64,000 nt of DNA from Tribonema minus (lineage: Eukaryota; Sar; Xanthophyceae; Tribonematales; Tribonemataceae), in the NCBI GenBank assembly GCA_017506865.1, contig JAFCMP010000072.1, positions 248,001 through 312,000 of the forward strand. The letters run 5' to 3'. Every line of letters begins with the position of its first letter. The first letter of the stretch is position 1. The position numbers and the translations under genes are program-made. A model generated the notes under the pieces. It had not been told where the DNA came from. It saw only the letters and a program-made list of their open reading frames with translations, and made no database searches. Below are positions 59,417-64,000 of this stretch, piece after piece.

Positions 59417-60771
59417 ATGCTGTTTTGCACTGCCCATGACACATGCATGGAAGTCAGCTCTGGGATCAACAGAGAGTTGAAGTCTCGAGCTGAGAATAAA
59501 GTGTTCGGCGCGGGTCACCAGAACAGCTGGCAAACCTCCGTGCGAGCATTTGCTGACCCTGAGCACCCGACGCTCAATGAAAGGATTAAGGGCGTGCACC
59601 ATGAGGACCGCAACAACAGCAGCTGTGCTCGGTGCCACTATCATGTCGACATGGTGATGGTGATGGCATTTGTAGCTGGCAGCTGGCGATGTGATAGCAG
59701 CAGCAGGTAATTTGCTCATGTGTAATCTCTGCGTGTTCCAGGAGTGGCGTTTACAACAGAGGAGTTGTGGAGAGGTGGTTGTCCTGGCATGTCCAATAAA
59801 TAATGCCTTTTTTCTCAATTGTGTTGGGCGTGCAGGCCACAGACACTTGTATCTCTCGCTACCTCAGCCGACGACACTTTTGACCGCGAACACGAGCGCG
59901 TCTCTCTGAATCAGCTGATCAAGGCTGCACCAAGCGGCCTGACTGTTGTAGTTGGTCCCCCCAGCAGTGGCAAGTCGTACCTGTTCGAAGACTTCTGGCG
60001 GCGGCAGCGGGAGAACGGCCCTGTATGCTACATAGATTGTCGCGGGTTCAAAGCTGAACCAGAGCCGCTAGCTGCACACGTCGCCACATTAGGGCTGCCT
60101 TCCTTCACAATTGCCCGACCCGATGTCGTGGAGAGCATATCAGAGTCCCTCACAAAGACCCTCTTGGGTTTTTTGGGATCATTTAAGGTCAGTGTGCAGC
60201 TGCCTGGAAAGGCAAATGCTACAAGCACCTATGACGCGGCAACAACTCTCAAGCTGTTGAGCGAGCAGCCGGCAGCCTCCTTACAGCTGCAGCAGCCGTT
60301 AGACCTTCAGGAGGTTCTGGAGGCATACGAGAACATGGTGGCGGCCTGGGAGCAACGGCGCAGCCTTATAATCATGGCAGAGAAGCTACAGTGGCCTGTG
60401 CTCATCATCGACGAAGCAAACAAGCTGGGGGAATGGGGGCCGGAGCACCAGAAGGATCTGGATGGCCTCATCAGCTTCTTCATCAAGATCACCAAGCAGG
60501 CCAAGCGGTGCCACGTCATTCTGGTCACCTCAGAGTGTGGATTTGAGGGCTGGCTAAAGCAACGTGAGTGCGGGATGTGCTGTGCCCAGTGCCATTCATT
60601 CACAATTCGTGCATTGATTATGTTTGAGTCCATTTTGCCATTGCTCACCAGTTCTGGTTGTCTTGTTGCTGCTGCTCTGCAGAGAGCGGCCTCGGCGACA
60701 TCTTTCATGATGCCTACGTTGTGGGGCATTTCGCGGCGAAGCATGCCAAGGAGTTTCTGAAGCGTGAGCTG
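59417..60771 (+). CDS. Archaea-type P-loop ATPase, truncated by a retroelement
   Basis: Exons 59417-59706, 59742-59774, 59836-60563 and 60683-about 60771 join in consistent phase. SGVYNRGVVERPQTLVSL precedes the Walker A motif VVVGPPSSGKSYLF. Walker B is VLIIDEANKLGEWG, followed by the sensor-like strand CHVILVTSE. The last exon reads SGLGDIFHDAYVVGHFAAKH then AKEFLKRELKR. This is the layout of the ATPase family first described in Archaea, which is found in several green algae. Substrate and partner are unknown. The usual C-terminal helical part is missing: at 60772 the sequence becomes a repeat also found at 49540-49726 and then a reverse transcriptase. The first exon is less certain than the others. 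Introns of 35 and 61 bp are unusually short. Confidence 0.7.
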
Positions 60772-60955
60772 AAGCGATGTTTTGGCTTGACAAAACAAGT
60801 TTTTGGGGAACCAAAAGTGGCAAGTTCAGCTTGGTCTTCAAGGAGTCCGTTATTAAGGGACTCGTCGCCTACGGCCCACCGGAGCCTTACTTACGCTGTC
60901 TGGGAGACTGGCGAGGACAAGCAGCCAAGGCGACGGAGATCAAGTAGAATAAACA

Positions 60956-62400
60956 GATTGTTTGTGGACCCTTTATTTGTGGTTAAAGAGGGTGTTGGCA
61001 AGCGTCGCGTAATCCATAATCTCTCTGCGATGCGTGCGAGTAGGGAATCAGTGAATGAGCAGACGATGTTTGAGGCAGCACCTGAGGTGAAGTGTGGACA
61101 TGTGCTCCCAGCGGTGCTTTGGCGCATATGGCAGTGCAGGCAGAAGTGGCCATACAAAAGGATATTGTTGGCAAAAATGGATGTTAAGTCGGCGTTCAGG
61201 CAACTGCCAGTTAGCCTCGCCGGGCCGTTGTTAGGGTATCTATACAAGGACTCCGGACATGGTGATTGTGGACTTGCGACTCCAGTTCGGATGGCGCTCG
61301 TCACCAGGGTGGTGGAGCCTGGCAGGGGAAGCCATAGTCTGGTCATTGCGACAAGAACATCCAAGTAAGAAACCCGCGATGCTGCCAGCTGCAGAGCAGG
61401 TGTGTGCAGGAGTGCGCGTGAATCCTCCAGTTCCTGGAACAGTGCGGGCAGTTCAGCCATGGACGATGCGCGCGCTGCGCGCTTCCTCAAAGGGGGGGGG
61501 GCGGAGGACCCCCCGTGGGCAGCCATGTATGTGGATGATACCATAATGGTGCAGGTTGAGCATGGTAATGCGGAGATGTTAAAAGAAGTTACCATGCATG
61601 CGGCATCAGACCACATGTACTTTTTATTAATTCTCGCAACGTACTTGTTGGGGCAACCCAACGAAGAGGCAGGCCCGTGCGTGGTAGCACAGCACAAGCT
61701 GACAAACTGGGACACCAATGTTGAAGTCTTAGGGTGGGAGATTGACACAGAGGCAATGGTTGTGCCTATGTCAGAAGCCAAGTTGGTCAAGTTCAAAGCA
61801 CTATTGAGCCAGTGGCCAGAAGACACGGATGGTGCGACGCTGCATGACGTGCAAGTGTTGGTAGGACACCTCAACAGAGCGTCGTTCGCCATTAGGCCAG
61901 GGAAGTACTTTGTCAGAAGGATACGTGAGGGGATGAAGTTTCCTGGACGAATGACCAAGAGTAATGTCAGCGTGAAGGTGTCACAGGAGATGATGAGGGG
62001 TTTGGAGTTCTGGAAGTGGATCGTTAGTGCAAGGTTGAGAGACAACACGCTACAGGTACCTATAAGTACACTGGTCAAGCGTGACCCAGACGTGACATGG
62101 CTGTCGAATGCAAGTTACGATGCGATCGGTGGCTATTGCAGCCGGACGAACGTGTGGTGGAGGTACACAATTACAGAAGAACAAAGAGGGATGTTGGTGA
62201 GGAGCACTAAGGTTGAGAAAGGTTCCAACAAGAGTGACCCCCACATCAACATGTTAGAGCTGCTAGGCATGGTCATGACTGCATGGGTGATGATAGTGCA
62301 AGAGAACCAACGACCATCCGCTGCAGGAGGAACTGTATTGCTGAGAGGGGACAATGTCTCTGCAGTACAGTGCATCAAGCCCACCTTGGGGCTGCTATAA
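60956..62400 (+). pseudogene. Reverse transcriptase and RNase H of the DIRS-like element
   Basis: RT motifs: VVKEGVGKRRVIHNLSA, KMDVKSAFRQLPV, DLRLQFGWRSSPGWWS and the catalytic MYVDDTIMV (61525-61551). RNase H follows with LGWEIDTEAMVV, then GGYCSR and LRGDNVSAVQ. The frame changes by one base near 61258 and changes back near the G10 run at 61492-61501, so the RT is not readable as one protein. The frame then runs on to a stop at 62398-62400 inside RNase H. Upstream, the RT frame is the same as the ATPase exon frame, giving an unbroken joint frame to 61368. Confidence 0.85.
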
Positions 62401-62412
62401 ATACAAGATCAT

Positions 62413-63426
62413 AAGTACAGTGGTGTGGTGGGTGGGCTGGGCTGCAGGGCCTGCAGGAGCTAGCACCAGCGGCCCTCAGGTGATGCCAGCGTGCGTAGCC
62501 CCTTCGAGAAAACTTCAAACGTGTGGTGGTGTCTCGGAAGCCCTGGCTGGCGTGCGGAGGAGGGACAGGCAGCGGCTTGGCGTGCTTGGAGAGCAAGCGG
62601 AGTCGGCTGCACGCCACGGCACCAACCACAAGTTACTCGCAGCGGTAAATGGCAATATCTTGTCAGGCTTGCAGCCTGCGGTGAGCCGTGACCTCGCTCA
62701 TCAAGGAGGCGATGCTTTACTTAGTTATATAGCCTTTCTCTCTAGCGTCAGCGCCTGGCGCCCAGTGACTCCCTCTGCTTATCTCTATGATATCGGGGTT
62801 CACGAAGATAGCCACAATCTCCAGTTCAGGGCCCATTATGGTGACCTTGGCCTGCATGAAAACTTTGAGATGGAGTCTGCGTGGAGCTGGGTGGCCCTAA
62901 GACGGGTCTGTCTGTGGGGAGAGAGTCTTGCAGCTTTGTTCAGTATCCCTGCTAGTATGTGGGGAACAGTCGCTTGCGGGTGCTTTGTTGGGGGTGATGT
63001 GGGGGGCGGGGTGCGGCGTGCAAGCTTTGGATGCTACACCCAAGAGTGAAAACAAGGCGACACACCTACAACATGGCATTTCCACAGCCACAAGTGGAAT
63101 ATCATAAAAGTACAGCCCGGAGGAGCGCGCCCTAAAGCTCTCAAGAGCATCGCCCTGGCGCGCTTACGCTCGGCACTGTCGGCAGGCTCCACATGGCGTA
63201 CTCTGGCCGTGTCATGACACACATGGCAGAATCCAGGGGGGGGGGGCACATGGAGGAGGACGTAGGGGAGGACCCCGAGATGCCATTTGGCGGCGGCGGC
63301 GTTTGAGTGGTTGTCGTTGCGACACTTTCAGACTGTCATACGACATGTAGATTCCTTACAGCTAGATGCCAATCATCTGGGCTTTTTCGCGCCCTGAGCG
63401 AGAATTAATAAAAAGTACAGTGGTGT
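62413..63426. repeat. 14-bp direct repeats 1,000 bp apart flanking an insertion in RNase H
   Basis: AAGTACAGTGGTGT occurs at 62413-62426 and 63413-63426. RNase H coding stops just before the first and resumes just after the second (GFLIRLLGVMELESGWS). The roughly 1-kb insert has no recognisable protein. A shorter GTACAGTG also occurs at about 62366, so the exact insertion point is uncertain. Confidence 0.6.
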
Positions 63427-63520
63427 AGAAAAGGCGGGGGCGGCCCGGATCCCCGAACGGGGTTCTTGATCCGACTTCTGGGGGTCATGGAACTAGAAAG
63501 CGGTTGGTCAAAGGCTTAAA

Positions 63521-64000
63521 GCCAACCACATCAAAGGCTCGCTCAACACAACAGCGGATCACATATCGCGAGTAGAGGAGCACCAAATCGCAGCAGTGTT
63601 GCACGCAACCGACCCCTCCGCAACATGGAGGCGGCGGCACTTAGAGGCCCAGCAGCTGCAGCTTATCTTCCTCGAGCTTGGAAAAGAGTTATCAAGGCAA
63701 AGCATTGGAGCAAGCTCTCTGGACACTTATCGCTGCGGCTGGAACCAGTGGTGCTCGTGGAGGTCCCGTATAGAGCAGCCCATGTGGGTGCAAGCAAAGG
63801 ACGAGTACGGCGCGGCCGAGGAGCTACTAGCGTTTGCCACCAATCGCCACGTTGAGCACAAGAACAAGGCGAGCACGGTAGCAGGGAAGCTGTCAGCGGT
63901 CACCTACTTCCACAAGCATTATCTGGGAGTGGAGCTTCCGATGTCCCATTTCTTGCTGGGAGGCGCTCGCGGAGGAATCCTGCGGCAGCAAGGAGCAGAG
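63521..64000 (+). CDS. RNase H C-terminus and tyrosine recombinase N-terminal domain (3' truncated by window)
   Basis: Open for 160 codons to the window end. It starts with the RNase H motif ANHIKGSLNTTADHISR. It then shows the SAM-like core-binding domain of tyrosine recombinases: SSLDTYRCGWNQWCSW, LLAFATNRHV and STVAGKLSAVTYFHKHYLG. The catalytic domain (R…HxxR…Y) would lie beyond 64000. The recombinase inserts the circular or linear cDNA without a target-site duplication in this class. A frameshift at about 63518 separates it from the preceding GVMELESGWS segment. Confidence 0.8.

Larger units (their letters stand above)
60772..64000 (+). mobile_element. DIRS-class tyrosine-recombinase retrotransposon (partial, damaged)
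   Basis: In order: a 184-bp segment repeated inverted at 49540-49726, reverse transcriptase, RNase H (interrupted), then a tyrosine recombinase N-terminal domain cut by the window end. RT, RNase H and a tyrosine recombinase instead of a DDE integrase define the DIRS/Ngaro/PAT class, which includes Chlamydomonas and Volvox elements. Frameshifts and an insertion of about 1 kb show this copy is not intact. The left boundary abuts the ATPase exon; terminal repeats were not seen and the right end is outside the window. Confidence 0.85.

Noticed and set aside
62354-63049. 231-codon plus-strand frame inside the retroelement
   Set aside because: It lies mostly in the insert that splits RNase H, shows no retroelement motif, and its start overlaps the RNase H frame.
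1-64000. tRNA, rRNA, CRISPR array, riboswitch or prokaryotic operon
   Set aside because: None was recognised on either strand; the spliced gene structures show eukaryotic nuclear DNA. A tRNA scan was not possible by eye with certainty.

Overview
The window looks like nuclear DNA of a green alga, most likely a chlorophyte of the Chlamydomonas/Scenedesmus type. Exons are GC-rich and rich in Ala, Gly and Gln. Introns are long, near 50% GC, and mostly GT-AG. There are CAG/CTG microsatellites, long G runs, a REX1-B gene (the family was named in Chlamydomonas), an Archaea-type ATPase gene, and a DIRS-class tyrosine-recombinase retrotransposon like those known in volvocine algae. No prokaryotic operon, CRISPR array or rRNA was seen. 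Gene models below were spliced by eye from splice sites, phase and protein motifs.

Layout. 1-6.6 kb (+): the 3' part of a large CW-type zinc-finger protein with a Tudor-like domain and three copies of a module I cannot name. 6.6-10.8 kb: mostly non-coding, with a G-tract block that may be a glycine-rich exon on the minus strand. 10.8-16.6 kb (-): a long coiled-coil protein with a possible N-terminal membrane anchor; its reading frame is broken by two frameshifts and an in-frame TAG. 17.8-19.0 kb (+): a probable decayed gene with three in-frame stops. 19-21.6 kb: unassigned. 21.6-22.3 kb (-): REX1-B-domain protein. 23.0-36.7 kb (-): a many-exon RAB3GAP1-like Rab3 GTPase-activating protein catalytic subunit. 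It shares an 80-bp divergent promoter region with an intronless poly-Q protein (36.8-38.4 kb, +). 38.8-39.3 kb (+): a possible membrane-protein exon. 39.3-42.8 kb: repeat-rich intergenic DNA. 42.8-52.3 kb (+): a 12-exon PhoD-like metallophosphatase whose introns hold an expanded splice-junction repeat, a retroelement fragment and an 877-bp hAT-like non-autonomous transposon with a perfect 8-bp target duplication. 53.1-57.2 kb (+): VPS36, an ESCRT-II subunit, with a recent 324-bp internal tandem duplication. 57.6-59.4 kb (-): an unrecognised multi-exon gene. 59.4-60.8 kb (+): an Archaea-type P-loop ATPase gene that runs directly into a DIRS-like retroelement (60.8-64.0 kb, +), which leaves the window within its tyrosine recombinase.

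Together: VPS36 and RAB3GAP1 belong to endosomal and Rab trafficking, REX1-B is linked to DNA repair, and the CW/Tudor protein is a likely chromatin reader. They are ordinary neighbours rather than a functional cluster. The most informative parts of the window are the mobile-element events and the repeated module in the CW protein.
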